64,000 nt of DNA from Shewanella avicenniae (GTDB lineage: Bacteria; Pseudomonadota; Gammaproteobacteria; Enterobacterales; Shewanellaceae), in contig NZ_CP071503.1 of NCBI RefSeq assembly GCF_017354945.1, forward strand, positions 2,232,001 to 2,296,000, written 5' to 3'. Position numbers and translations under genes: made by a program. Shown piece after piece: positions 9,095-17,612 of the stretch. The notes beneath the pieces were generated by a model that was given only the letters and a program-made list of their open reading frames with translations, did not search any database and had not been told where the DNA came from. How positions within the stretch are numbered: position 1 is the first letter of the stretch; each line of letters begins with the position of its first letter.

Positions 9095-9445
9095 TCTTAT
9101 TTTCCAAATGTTTCACACCAATCTTTACCCAACGCACACACAAAACTGCGTAAAAGAAAACGCCAAACGAGATAACTCGTAACCTATTATATTTAAAAAA
9201 CATCTATTAATGTTATGATAAAGACTGATGATATCAATCAACTTTACAATCGAGGGATAAGATTTATTCTTGCAATGTGACTAAATAGTTACAGATATTA
9301 AATTGTGTTGTCTTTTGCAGAAACCATGTTCCCGATAGATTACTGCATTGAATTTCGGCTTCTCTATTCAACCAAAAACTTCATTTAAACAACCCCGCCA
9401 TTTTGCGGGGCTCAAGCATTTTAAACCAATATTCAGCAGCAGTGA
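9095..9445. other. AT-rich intergenic region
   Basis: This holds the upstream region of the GIY-YIG-like gene on the left and a terminator on the right. I found no open frame with coding character, no second copy of the tRNA 3' end, and no clear repeat. Confidence 0.5.
9388..9410 (-). terminator. Terminator of the interrupted SDR gene
   Basis: CCCCGC pairs with GCGGGG around CATTTT, followed on the minus strand by TTGTTT. It lies 36 bp beyond the SDR stop codon. Confidence 0.7.
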
Positions 9446-10149
9446 CTACGGCAGATAAGCGCCGCCGCACACTGGGGTGTAAGTGCCAGTCACATGACCA
9501 CTCTTTTCACTCACCAGATAACTGACCACGTTGGCCACATCGGCTGGCGTAGCGATTTTTTGCGTTGGTGTGAATTGGCGGATCATCTCTTTAAATTCTG
9601 CTGGCGCATCTTTGGTTGCGTCGGTTTCAACCAATCCAGGAGCGATCACGTTTGAGGTGATGCCGATTGGGCCGAGTTCTTGTGCCAAATATTTGTTAAA
9701 GCTATCGAGCGCACCTTTGGCGGTGCCGTGCGCGATAAAGCCTGGGGCTGGAGCTTCAGACAGCGTGCTAGAGATGAACACGAGGCGGCCGTATTGCTTC
9801 TTCGCCATGCTTTTAGTGGCATGTTTAGCGGTTTCATAGGCGGCGTGCATTTCATCATTGAGCTTTTGGGCAAACTCGTCCCAGGTTTGATCCATAAACG
9901 GTTTAGCAACAAAGCTCATATTGGCGTTGTTCACTAAGACATCTACCCCACCATGCTTCGCGTCAATCTCAGCGAACATCGCCGCGATTTGGGCATCATC
10001 ACGCACGTCTGCTTTAATCGCGTAGGCTTCGCCACCATTTTCACTGATTTCAGCTACTAGTTGCTCGGCAACGCCTGTGCTGTTGACGTAGTTAATGAAT
10101 ACACGAAATCCATCGGCTGCCAGCGCTCTAGCGGTCGCCGCACCAATAC
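9446..10149 (-). pseudogene. SDR oxidoreductase, 3' part, cut by transposon insertion
   Basis: This is the larger part of a short-chain dehydrogenase/reductase gene, 232 codons after the break. The missing 15 codons are at 24530-24574; joining them at the duplicated AATAC gives a 247-aa protein starting MTKRNALITGGARGIG. The split falls inside the glycine-rich NAD(P)-binding loop, so the remnant cannot bind cofactor normally. An ATG inside the transposon terminal repeat (10165) opens a 239-codon frame into it, but with no ribosome site. The catalytic YxxxK motif reads HGTAK, with His in place of Tyr. The gene was second in an operon after marR. Confidence 0.93.
10145..10149. repeat. Target site duplication, left copy
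   Basis: AATAC here directly precedes the left terminal repeat, and the same five bases directly follow the right one. This is the 5-bp duplication expected of Tn3-family transposition. Confidence 0.95.
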
Positions 10150-10187
10150 GGGGTCTGAAGCCCAATGGAACGAAAACGTACGCTAAG
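10150..10187 (+). repeat. Left terminal inverted repeat (38 bp)
   Basis: It starts GGGGTCTGAAGCCC and ends CGTACGCTAAG. It is identical to the right repeat in inverted orientation (38/38) and differs from the Tn3 repeat, as I remember it, at 6 of 38 positions. GGGG at the tip and TAAG inside are the usual Tn3-family signatures. Confidence 0.97.
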
Positions 10188-10276
10188 CTGCTAAGCTAAC
10201 CATACGGGCCTGCATTCTGAACGTTCACCAAATCGGAATCGGGCTTAATTAATTCTCATAATTGGATATTGAGCGA

Positions 10277-11287
10277 TTATTTATTACCACCGTTCTCTTT
10301 TAACTCAAGGAACCATCTATCCATAATGTCTTTCTGCGTATTAGCGGCAGATTTCAACGAATGTACTTTAGAGATGAGCGCCACGTTCTTGTCAGCCTGC
10401 TCGCCAAGCTCAGTTTTTAACGACTTAATTTCAGCGGTAGCCTGTTGATACCTTTCTTGAACGGAGGTTATCTGCTGCTTAGATGCGTGGTTATCAGTCT
10501 CCAACTCTAACTTCACGGCTGTCATTGCAGATAATGAGGTTTCGGCTTTTTGTAGTTGCTCCGATGTTCCTTCAAGCTGTGTTTCTAATTTGGCACATTG
10601 TTTCTGGAGCGCAGCATTTTCCAACTGTCTCGCGGTCGACTGCTGGCTTAGCTCTTTGATCTCAAGTTGAAGCCGCTGTACTTGTGAATCATGCCGACCT
10701 AGTTCTTGTTCTCGCTGCGCTTTAACTGAATTTCGATAGTGTTCCAGTGCCGAACGTGACTGTGAATGCTTTTCTTCTAATGAGGCTATCAGCTGCTCTT
10801 TATCAGCGAGACGTATTAACATCGCCTCTTCATTCGTTGTCAGCCTTTCGATCGTCAGCTTCTGCGTATCAATATTCGCTTGGAGCGCCTTGGATTCATG
10901 TGCTCGTTGGTCGAGCTTAGTCATTATTTCATCTCGATGAGACTGAGTTTCTAAGAGCTCTTGGCGAAGTTGCTCATAGCGTTCGTCTCTCTCTCTTAGC
11001 GCTTCGTGATGCTGTGCGCGCTCGTTCTCAATAACCTCGTTCGCTTCTTGCTGCAATCGCCCCGACATCTTTTCAATGATAAAAGTGAGCTCTTCGCTTA
11101 ACGACGTGGTGACCTGTGCTTTTCCCTCAGCCTCTTCCAACTCCTTGAGGTAGCGATGGATCGTGGTTTTTGAACCGGTATTCCCAAGTTCAATGCGTAT
11201 AGCGTCAATGGATACTGATTCTCTTCGTGACAGTATCGCATTTCTTGCCTGTTCAACCGCTTCTTTAGTTATGCCACCACGTGCCAT
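10277..11287 (-). CDS. KfrA_N-domain coiled-coil protein (TnpT-like resolution accessory factor)
   Basis: The 336-aa protein opens with a helix-turn-helix domain of the KfrA N-terminal type (residues 1-60: GITKEAVEQARNAI ... GSKTTIHRYLKELEE). About 250 residues of nearly continuous coiled coil follow, rich in Glu, Gln, Lys and Leu. KfrA-like proteins bind operators and polymerise through the coil; in Tn4651-type elements the similar TnpT assists cointegrate resolution by TnpS. Its position, divergent from a tyrosine recombinase and next to the terminal repeat, supports that role. An upstream ATG (11302) is in frame, but GGTGA lies 6 nt before the ATG at 11287, which I chose. Confidence 0.8.
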   Translation of the reverse strand: MARGGITKEAVEQARNAILSRRESVSIDAIRIELGNTGSKTTIHRYLKELEEAEGKAQVTTSLSEELTFIIEKMSGRLQQEANEVIENERAQHHEALRERDERYEQLRQELLETQSHRDEIMTKLDQRAHESKALQANIDTQKLTIERLTTNEEAMLIRLADKEQLIASLEEKHSQSRSALEHYRNSVKAQREQELGRHDSQVQRLQLEIKELSQQSTARQLENAALQKQCAKLETQLEGTSEQLQKAETSLSAMTAVKLELETDNHASKQQITSVQERYQQATAEIKSLKTELGEQADKNVALISKVHSLKSAANTQKDIMDRWFLELKENGGNK

Positions 11288-11530
11288 GTTATCACCATTC
11301 ATACTGTAGTACGTACCATGTAATTACATATAATACGTAATATTTAAAACACAAATTTTATTCAATTTATAAGAGTATATAATCCTGAGTTATCTATTGT
11401 TATCACGAAAATGCTTGATTTGGTGGGCTCTGTTAGTACGTAATGGGTTTTGTTCAAAAAACAGCCTTTGAAAAATGTGCTAGGCTGATTTCCTTGATGT
11501 GTACTAAGCGGTGTACTGAAATAAACTAAG
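11288..11530. promoter_or_regulatory. Divergent control region and candidate resolution (res/rst) site
   Basis: This AT-rich spacer separates the tnpT-like and tnpS-like genes. It holds a perfect 12-bp palindrome ATGTAATTACAT (11318-11329), flanked by TACGTA at 11310-11315 and 11334-11339, with a third TACGTA at 11437-11442. GTGTACT occurs twice at about 11500-11517. By analogy with Tn4651, both promoters and the recombination core should lie here. The exact crossover site cannot be assigned by eye. Confidence 0.6.
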
Positions 11531-12760
11531 ATGAATGAAGTTGAACGCTATATTGAAGCGGCCACACGGGACAATACGCGGCGCAGTTACCAAGCGGCGA
11601 TTGAGCACTTCGAAGTCGATTGGGGCGGTATGCTGCCGACCACATCGGAGCAAGTCGCCCGCTATCTTGCCCATTATGCCGACACACTATCTCATAGTAC
11701 GTTGCGGCTACGTTTGGCCGCGATAGGACAATGGCATGTGTCACAAGGATTTGTTGATCCCACCAAGTCGCCGTTGGTAAGAAAAGTCTTTAAAGGGATC
11801 CGCGAGGTTCACCCTGCAAGAACCAAGCAAGCTAAGCCGCTGGCCATCGATGAGTTGGCTCAAATTTGTGACTATCTTGAGCGAGAACAGCACAGTGACG
11901 ATCAACTAACCGCCTTAGGCGCAACTCGTGACAAAGCATTGTTACTTATGGGCTTTTGGCGGGGCTTTCGCGGTGATGAGCTGTGTCGCATGATGATTGA
12001 CCATATTGAGTTCGTCCCGACGCAAGGGATGATCATTTATTTACCTCGCTCTAAGTCTGACCGTACCAATCAAGGGCGAGAATACCGTACGCCTGCCTTA
12101 CAACGTCTATGCCCTGTCCAAGCTTACCAAGAATGGTTAGCCATCTCGGGATTGAGCACCGGCCCAGTGTTTCGCAGCATTAATCGTTGGGGGCAAATAA
12201 GCCACGAGAGCTTACGTCCATCCAGTATTGTGCCGTTGATGCGTAAGCTTATGGCGAAAGCGGGACTCAGCAATGCAGATCTTTATAGCAGTCATTCATT
12301 GCGGCGCGGATTTGCTTCATGGGCCACGCAGCATCAATGGTCGCTGAAGCAATTAATGGAGTATGTTGGCTGGTGCGATGCACAATCGGCATTGCGCTAC
12401 ATCGAAGTCAGTGCCCCGTTTACGGCAGAGCAATTACAGTCGTCTGGTTCGCATGTGGCTATCTCTCCACCGATGATCAATTTGGACATCCAACTGAACT
12501 TAACGCGCTTTCATGATAAAGCGCCATGTGAAAAAACAGTGCGCCTCAAATTAGAACGCTTTGTATTGAAGGCCTTTGGTGGATTGACGATTATTGATGA
12601 TCAGCATTACCAACTGCAATTGCCAGTTGCTACCGTTGAGGCAGAGCTGGATGAATTGGCGGATGAACTACTGGATCGGCTACACAGTTTTGCAAGCGAT
12701 CATCAATGCATGCTTGAGGTGGTGATAAGCCACTCTCAAAGTGGACAGCAATGGGACTAA
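11531..12760 (+). CDS. Tyrosine recombinase (TnpS-like cointegrate resolvase)
   Basis: The 409-aa protein has an N-terminal SAM-like core-binding domain (about 1-95) and a phage-integrase catalytic domain (about 100-300). The catalytic set is visible: R147 in GFRGDE, a basic K in PRSKSDR, H255 and R258 in HSLRR, W281 in VGWCD and the nucleophile Y290 in LRYIEV. About 110 residues follow the tyrosine, an unusual C-terminal extension. In Tn4651-type transposons TnpS resolves cointegrates at a site between tnpS and tnpT, matching the divergent arrangement here. An integron or ICE integrase is less likely because the gene is inside Tn3-type ends. Confidence 0.88.
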   Translation: MNEVERYIEAATRDNTRRSYQAAIEHFEVDWGGMLPTTSEQVARYLAHYADTLSHSTLRLRLAAIGQWHVSQGFVDPTKSPLVRKVFKGIREVHPARTKQAKPLAIDELAQICDYLEREQHSDDQLTALGATRDKALLLMGFWRGFRGDELCRMMIDHIEFVPTQGMIIYLPRSKSDRTNQGREYRTPALQRLCPVQAYQEWLAISGLSTGPVFRSINRWGQISHESLRPSSIVPLMRKLMAKAGLSNADLYSSHSLRRGFASWATQHQWSLKQLMEYVGWCDAQSALRYIEVSAPFTAEQLQSSGSHVAISPPMINLDIQLNLTRFHDKAPCEKTVRLKLERFVLKAFGGLTIIDDQHYQLQLPVATVEAELDELADELLDRLHSFASDHQCMLEVVISHSQSGQQWD

Positions 12761-13162
12761 CCGCGGACTGATGACGGAGAGTCATATGAAATAAGCAATG
12801 GAAAATGCTTATCTGTGTGCATCTTCACCTGCTTATGTTGAGCAATTGAGGTTCCGTCCGCCAAACGCCAACTGATCTTATTCATCATAAGTGAGTTGGG
12901 TAGAGATTTATGATCTCTACCCTTTAAACACTCGAAAACGGACATGAATCACTTTAAAATTCTTCACAGTGGTTAACAAACGACATTGATGTCATGACTG
13001 ATGCTATTCGGCTGGATTAGGAATTGGATCAATTTTGTTCTTATTACCTGCAGTTCACTCTGAAAGCTTGACATTTAAAGGTATTGATTAATTTCTTAAT
13101 CAGTAAGATAACGATTGTTTGACGTTTGCAATTGTTTAACGTTTAGTCAGTTCCAATTTTCC
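12761..13162. other. Spacer between the tnpS-like gene and cargo
   Basis: No gene is supported here. It contains a terminator-like hairpin and a direct repeat GTTTGACGTTT / GTTTAACGTTT (13117-13127 and 13134-13144, 17-bp period) just past the LysR stop. It marks the junction of transposon core and cargo. Confidence 0.5.
12898..12925 (+). terminator. Terminator-like hairpin after the tnpS-like gene
   Basis: GGGTAGAGAT and ATCTCTACCC form a perfect 10-bp stem around TTATG, followed by TTT. Confidence 0.55.
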
Positions 13163-14128
13163 TCATTCGTTTGCCTTATATTCATACTTATTTAGTTCCG
13201 CAATCGGAAAATGAAGTGATTTGTCCTGCCTGAATGCGGCTAACAGATATTCAACAGTTACCTTTACTCGTGGTGCTATCAGTGCTCTATGGGGATACTG
13301 AATGACTAACTCATAGCTACCAGCATCATGTTGTTCTGTGAGTAACGCTTTAAGACTTCCATCTTCAAAATATTTTAGCGCTTGATGGAGTCCAACTTGA
13401 GCAATTCCTAGTCCCGCCCGTGCCGATTCAACAAGTGCTTCTGGCGCCGATAACGTTAATACAGGGCTGGCTGGCTCAAAAGATGACAGGCTTCCGTCTT
13501 TTGCTTTAAAACCCCAAGGATTAACTTTTCCGCCCAAGAATCTTCGAGCGATTAACTTATGTTGCGCTAAGTCTACTGGAGACTTTGGCGTGCCATATTG
13601 AGATAAATATTCTGGAGAAGCGATCAATGCCAAGTTTAAGTGACAAACTGGTCGTGAGATAAGCGATGAATCAACAATTCGTCCCCCTCGTATCGCAATA
13701 TCGTAGCCATCATTAACAAGGTCTGTTACACGATCATCAAAATCAACTTCAACAGACAAGGCGGGATATCGTGTCAACAAACCAGGCAAAACCGGTAAAA
13801 GCTGATTCCGCCCAAAGGCTGCACTTGTAGAAATTCTGACGTGTCCACTCGTTTCCATTTTGCCAACCGCGAGACTATCAACGGCACTTTCTAACGCATC
13901 TAAAGCCACTCGGGCCTGCGAGAGAAACGTTGTGCCTTCTTCAGTCAAACTGATCTTTCTCGTTGTGCGATTCATCAATCTGACGCCAAGTACTTGTTCA
14001 AGATTGGCAACATTCTTACTCACCGCAGCAGCGCTAACCCCAAGCTTTTTTGCTGCTTGGGAAAAACTTCCAGCTTCAGCGGTTTCTACAAAGGACAAAA
14101 TTGCACGTAGGTGTTGTGAGATTTCCAT
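13163..14128 (-). CDS. LysR-family transcriptional regulator (transposon cargo)
   Basis: The 321-aa protein has an N-terminal winged helix-turn-helix (SFSQAAKKLGVSAAAVSKNVANLE, about residues 22-45) and a LysR effector domain from about residue 90 (VRISTSAAFGR). It belongs to the large CrgA/YafC-like group. It is divergent from the YqhD-like gene and its cargo operon across 190 bp, the classical LysR arrangement, so it probably controls that operon and itself. The frame extends one codon to a TTG; I chose the ATG at 14128 with GGAA upstream. The inducer is unknown; an aldehyde, quinone or other electrophile would suit the neighbours. Confidence 0.88.
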   Translation of the reverse strand: MEISQHLRAILSFVETAEAGSFSQAAKKLGVSAAAVSKNVANLEQVLGVRLMNRTTRKISLTEEGTTFLSQARVALDALESAVDSLAVGKMETSGHVRISTSAAFGRNQLLPVLPGLLTRYPALSVEVDFDDRVTDLVNDGYDIAIRGGRIVDSSLISRPVCHLNLALIASPEYLSQYGTPKSPVDLAQHKLIARRFLGGKVNPWGFKAKDGSLSSFEPASPVLTLSAPEALVESARAGLGIAQVGLHQALKYFEDGSLKALLTEQHDAGSYELVIQYPHRALIAPRVKVTVEYLLAAFRQDKSLHFPIAELNKYEYKANE

Positions 14129-14318
14129 CAATCATTTCCAAGCCAATCGAGATGAACAACATTAATTATTAACCTTAAGTTATAAAATGTTCAACCATTA
14201 CCCCAGTTAATCTTCTCAATAAACACCTGCATACTACACCACATCGAAATGTCGTCATCCGGTCTTCGTTTAAAAACTGGACAGGTCAATGGCAAAGTGA
14301 ATCTTTGTGGGAGTTAGC
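14129..14318. promoter_or_regulatory. Divergent LysR / adh promoter region with candidate LysR box
   Basis: TAAC-CTTAA-GTTA at 14170-14182 is a perfect interrupted palindrome inside an AT-rich stretch, about 40 bp from the LysR start. It resembles the dyad and spacing of LysR boxes. No other palindrome in the spacer is as good. Confidence 0.4.
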
Positions 14319-15476
14319 ATGTTTAGCTTTGAATTTTACAACCCAACACGATTAGTGTTTGGTAAGGACTCAGTAAATAGTCTGGACGACCTACTACCAT
14401 CCACTGCCAGAATACTGGTTCTATACGGCGGTAGTAGCGCCGAAAGAACAGGTACTCTTGCCGAAGTTCGTCATGCCCTTGGTGACCGAGTGGTATTTGA
14501 GTTTGCTGGTGTTGAGCCTAATCCCACTTATGAAACTTTGTCCAAAGCCGTTGAACTTGTTCGCCAAGAGTACATTGACTATCTATTAGCCGTTGGCGGC
14601 GGTTCCGTTATTGATGGCAGTAAATTTGTCGCGGCGGCTGCTAAATTCGAAGGCGATAGCTGGAACATTTTAGAAGCTTGGGGCAGTAATGTTGTTGAAG
14701 CATTGCCACTCGGCGTCGTATTAACGCTACCAGCAACCGGCTCGGAAATGAATAACGCGGCGGTTATTACTAAAGCCGAATCTAAAACGAAGGCTCTACT
14801 TGCTACACCGCATGTATTTCCTCAGTTTGCCATTCTTGATCCCACAAAGACCTATACCTTACCGGCTCGCCAGCTTGCCAATGGCGTAGTAGATGCGTTT
14901 GTGCATGTCATTGAGCAATATCTGACTTATCCGGTAGGGGCAAGTGTTCAAGATCGTTTTGCCGAAGGGATATTGCAAACGCTAGTTGAAATTGGTCCTA
15001 AGGTAGTGTTTGAACCCGCGGACTTCGATAGTCGCGCCAATTTGATGATGTCGGCAACATTGGCACTCAATGGCCTGATTGGTTCTGGAGTCCCCCATGA
15101 TTGGGCCACACATTTTATTGGGCATGAATTAACTGCGCTTTACGAAATAGACCATGCGAGAACTCTCGCGGTGATCCTGCCGTCGCTGCTAAACGCTAGA
15201 CGTGAGCAGAAAAAAGCGAAATTGCTGCAATACGGCGAACGAGTCTGGGGCATTACCACGGGTCATGACGAGCAACGAATCGACTTGGCGATCAGCAAGA
15301 CCAAAGCATTCTTTGAAAGTCTAGGGGTTAAGACGTCACTTTCGGCATACGGGCTCGGTACTTCGGCAATTGAAGATGTCGTGGCAAATCTCGAAAAACA
15401 TCGAATGACAGCTCTTGGTGAACAACAAGAAATCACTCCTGTTGTCGCGAGAAAAATTTTAATGGCGAGCTTATAG
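14319..15476 (+). CDS. YqhD-type iron-containing alcohol dehydrogenase / aldehyde reductase (cargo)
   Basis: The 385-aa group III alcohol dehydrogenase resembles E. coli YqhD, which uses NADPH to reduce short and lipid-peroxidation-derived aldehydes. Visible are the nucleotide site AVGGGSVID, the metal ligands Asp and His in VVDAFVHVIEQY, and the two later His in DWATHF and IDHARTLA. Length and order match YqhD throughout. The GTG at 14307 is in frame, but GGGAG then sits 5 nt before ATG 14319, so I use the latter. It is the first cargo gene divergent from LysR. A paralogue of identical length, roughly half identical by eye, lies in the host locus at 25280-26437. Confidence 0.9.
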   Translation: MFSFEFYNPTRLVFGKDSVNSLDDLLPSTARILVLYGGSSAERTGTLAEVRHALGDRVVFEFAGVEPNPTYETLSKAVELVRQEYIDYLLAVGGGSVIDGSKFVAAAAKFEGDSWNILEAWGSNVVEALPLGVVLTLPATGSEMNNAAVITKAESKTKALLATPHVFPQFAILDPTKTYTLPARQLANGVVDAFVHVIEQYLTYPVGASVQDRFAEGILQTLVEIGPKVVFEPADFDSRANLMMSATLALNGLIGSGVPHDWATHFIGHELTALYEIDHARTLAVILPSLLNARREQKKAKLLQYGERVWGITTGHDEQRIDLAISKTKAFFESLGVKTSLSAYGLGTSAIEDVVANLEKHRMTALGEQQEITPVVARKILMASL

Positions 15477-15502
15477 GCAAGCCTAAAAGAGAGGAATTTA
15501 TT

Positions 15503-15820
15503 ATGCATCAAGCAACAAATCCTGCGTATGTGATTATCGATATTAGCGTCAACGACCCTGATGGTATGAAACCTTATCAAGAGCGTGTTGAGGCAACATA
15601 TAAAGCCTTTGGTGGTAAACGCCTCGTTCTCGCTGGCAAGCTAGAAACACTTGAGGGCTCTGTACCTAAAGGCATGATTGTCATGTTGCAATTCGACAGT
15701 GTTGAACAGGCTCATGCATGGCATGAGTCACCTGCTTATCAAGAAATCATCAACTATCGGCAATCAGCATCTTCAAGCAACATCTGGTTGGTTGAAGGTG
15801 TGATCCCCGAACTACAGTAA
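15503..15820 (+). CDS. DUF1330 family protein, cytosolic
   Basis: The 105-aa dimeric alpha/beta-barrel type protein of the DUF1330 family has AYVIIDISVNDPDGMKPY at the start and the conserved ending FDSVEQAHAWHESPAYQEI. There is no signal peptide. The family has no established reaction; it is related in fold to ABM-type monooxygenases. It lies 26 bp after the YqhD-like gene with a good ribosome site (GAGG), so it is in the same operon. A second DUF1330, with a signal peptide, occurs at 19604. Confidence 0.85.
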   Translation: MHQATNPAYVIIDISVNDPDGMKPYQERVEATYKAFGGKRLVLAGKLETLEGSVPKGMIVMLQFDSVEQAHAWHESPAYQEIINYRQSASSSNIWLVEGVIPELQ

Positions 15821-15844
15821 TCACAGCAAGTTGGAGTTACCAGA

Positions 15845-16369
15845 ATGAAGACATTAGTTATTGTTTCACATCCATATCCAGAAAAATCAGTCGCTATCAG
15901 CAAATTGAGCCAGATTGCCGCAACAGTACCCGATGTGACGGTTCGGCATTTGGAGTCATTGTATGGCAATGACCTAAGTAAGTTTGATATTGCTGCTGAG
16001 CAATCTGCCGCTGATGAAGTAGACCGCATTGTATTTATGTTCCCTGTGCATTGGTTCAACTTAACGCCTATGTTGAAAGCCTATCTCAACGAGGTTTGGA
16101 CTTACGGTTGGGCATTCGGCCCGGAAGGCAAGGCACTCAGTGGCAAAGAAATGTTGGTGGTCACAACAGCCGGAGCTTCACAGTTTACATATTCAGCAGA
16201 GGGGCTCATCGAAAGCTCTATTGACGCAGTGCTAACACCTATGAAAGCGAGCGCACTGTATGTCGGCATGAATTACAGCCAACCATTAGCGTTTTTTGAT
16301 GCTATGGGGGCTTCACCAGAAAAGCTTGAAGAAATGCAGTCGGCATTACTTGCAAGACTTGCTGCATAA
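15845..16369 (+). CDS. Flavodoxin-fold NAD(P)H oxidoreductase (Flavodoxin_2 / quinone reductase-like)
   Basis: The 174-aa protein has the Flavodoxin_2 fold seen in KefF, MdaB and NQO1 relatives. The start KTLVIVSHPYPEKS is the flavin phosphate-binding strand and loop, and MFPVHWFNLTPMLKAYLNEVW is the hallmark segment contacting flavin and substrate. Such enzymes use FAD or FMN to reduce quinones by two electrons, avoiding semiquinones. It is slightly shorter than typical KefF. It lies 24 bp after DUF1330 and 23 bp before an SDR, within one operon. A decayed second copy lies at 17177-17612. Confidence 0.87.
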   Translation: MKTLVIVSHPYPEKSVAISKLSQIAATVPDVTVRHLESLYGNDLSKFDIAAEQSAADEVDRIVFMFPVHWFNLTPMLKAYLNEVWTYGWAFGPEGKALSGKEMLVVTTAGASQFTYSAEGLIESSIDAVLTPMKASALYVGMNYSQPLAFFDAMGASPEKLEEMQSALLARLAA

Positions 16370-16392
16370 TTTACTTGAACAGAGGTAGCGAA

Positions 16393-17136
16393 ATGACAGT
16401 GACACATAAAATTGCTCTGATCACCGGCGCTAACAAAGGTATTGGTTTTGAAATCGCCACTCAACTAGGGTTGGCTGGCATCATCGTTTATGTAGGTGCT
16501 CGAAGCGAAGAACGTGGTGCTACTGCCGTCGCCAAGCTTCAGGAAAAAGGTATTGATGCTCGTTTTGTTAAAGTCGATCTACATGATTACTCTTCAATTG
16601 CCCAAGCAGCTTCACACATATCGTTGCAATCAGGAAGTTTGGATATTTTGGTGAATAACGCCGGCATTATCGACGCTGAAGATGGTGCACCGAGTGTCAC
16701 GAGCATCGAAACAGTCAAACGGACTTTTGAGACTAATTTTTACGGTACATTGGCGGTGACACAAGCAATGCTACCGTTACTAAAACAGTCTAACGCAGGT
16801 CGGATTGTGAATATTTCCAGTGGATTAGGTTCAATGGCATTGAATGAAGATCCTACTTGGGAATTTGCTGAGACTAAGCTCATCGGATACAACGCTTCCA
16901 AAGCTGCAGTGAATATGTTGACGATTCAGTTGGCATGGGAGCTAAAAGATACGGCAATCAAAGTTAACGCTGCAAATCCTAATTTTACTGATACCGAGTT
17001 GGTTCCTGGTGCTGTCGGTGGACGACCTATCGCTGAAGGTGCCAAAACGGCAATTGCGTTAGCGCTTATTGATGAACAAGGTCCAAGTGGTAAGTTTTAC
17101 GAAGACTTTGCAACAGATGAATTAGCTCCTTGGTAA
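16393..17136 (+). CDS. Short-chain dehydrogenase/reductase (cargo SDR 1)
   Basis: The 247-aa classical SDR has the cofactor loop TGANKGIG at residues 10-17, NNAG, an ISSG serine strand and the catalytic YNASK. The sequence is close to carbonyl-reductase-like SDRs that use NADPH on carbonyl or quinone substrates. The start is ATG 16393 with AGAGG 7 nt upstream; an in-frame TTG at 16375 precedes the ribosome site. It is the fourth gene of the operon that begins with the YqhD-like gene. The substrate is not predictable. Confidence 0.88.
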   Translation: MTVTHKIALITGANKGIGFEIATQLGLAGIIVYVGARSEERGATAVAKLQEKGIDARFVKVDLHDYSSIAQAASHISLQSGSLDILVNNAGIIDAEDGAPSVTSIETVKRTFETNFYGTLAVTQAMLPLLKQSNAGRIVNISSGLGSMALNEDPTWEFAETKLIGYNASKAAVNMLTIQLAWELKDTAIKVNAANPNFTDTELVPGAVGGRPIAEGAKTAIALALIDEQGPSGKFYEDFATDELAPW

Positions 17137-17176
17137 TACCACCCGACTTGAACAGTGTAAAAGTGAGAATAAAAGT

Positions 17177-17612
17177 ATGCCAAAAATCTCATATCAATGT
17201 TCGATGTCGCTGCTAATGCTGCAAACCGCATCGTCTTCTCGTTTCCAATTCATTGGTTCAATTTAACACCTATGCTTAAAGCTTATTTAAATGAGGTTTG
17301 AACTTATGGCTGCGCATTTGGCTCGGTAGGTAATTCGCTAAATGGCAAAAAACGCTGGTTATCACCACTGCGGGTGCTACGGAAATTACTTACTCAAAAG
17401 GTGGACTTATTAATAGTTCGATTGAAGAGGTCTTGACTCCGATGAAGTCCTGCGCATTGTACGTCGGTATGACCTATGTGCATCCTATTGCCTTTTATGA
17501 AGCAATGAATCCTTCCGAAGAGAAATTACACGAATTCATGAACACTGCATTAAAGCGGCTAGCACAGAAATTTTTAAACAACGTTTTAAATTCAGAGGAG
17601 TATTTTTTATGA
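17177..17612 (+). pseudogene. Decayed copy of the flavodoxin-fold oxidoreductase
   Basis: The translated stretch from 17197 parallels the intact gene at 15845: FPIHWFNLTPMLKAYLNEV, then an in-frame TGA at 17299-17301 where the intact copy has Trp, then YGCAFG. A one-base loss in the A-run near 17345-17353 shifts frame. The next frame continues with LVITTAGATEITYSKGG, LTPMKSCALYVGMTY and EKLHEFMNTALKRLAQ. About 45 N-terminal codons are missing or scrambled. The final frame ends in a TGA that overlaps the next gene's ATG. It is a diverged, inactivated duplicate. Confidence 0.9.

Noticed and set aside
8164..9445. Genomic island using tRNA-Pro as attachment site
   Set aside because: No integrase next to the tRNA and no repeated tRNA 3' end was found; only a single AT-rich gene is suspicious.
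12757..12945. 62-codon frame on the minus strand between the tnpS-like gene and LysR
   Set aside because: It spans the terminator hairpin and has no recognisable start signal or motif.
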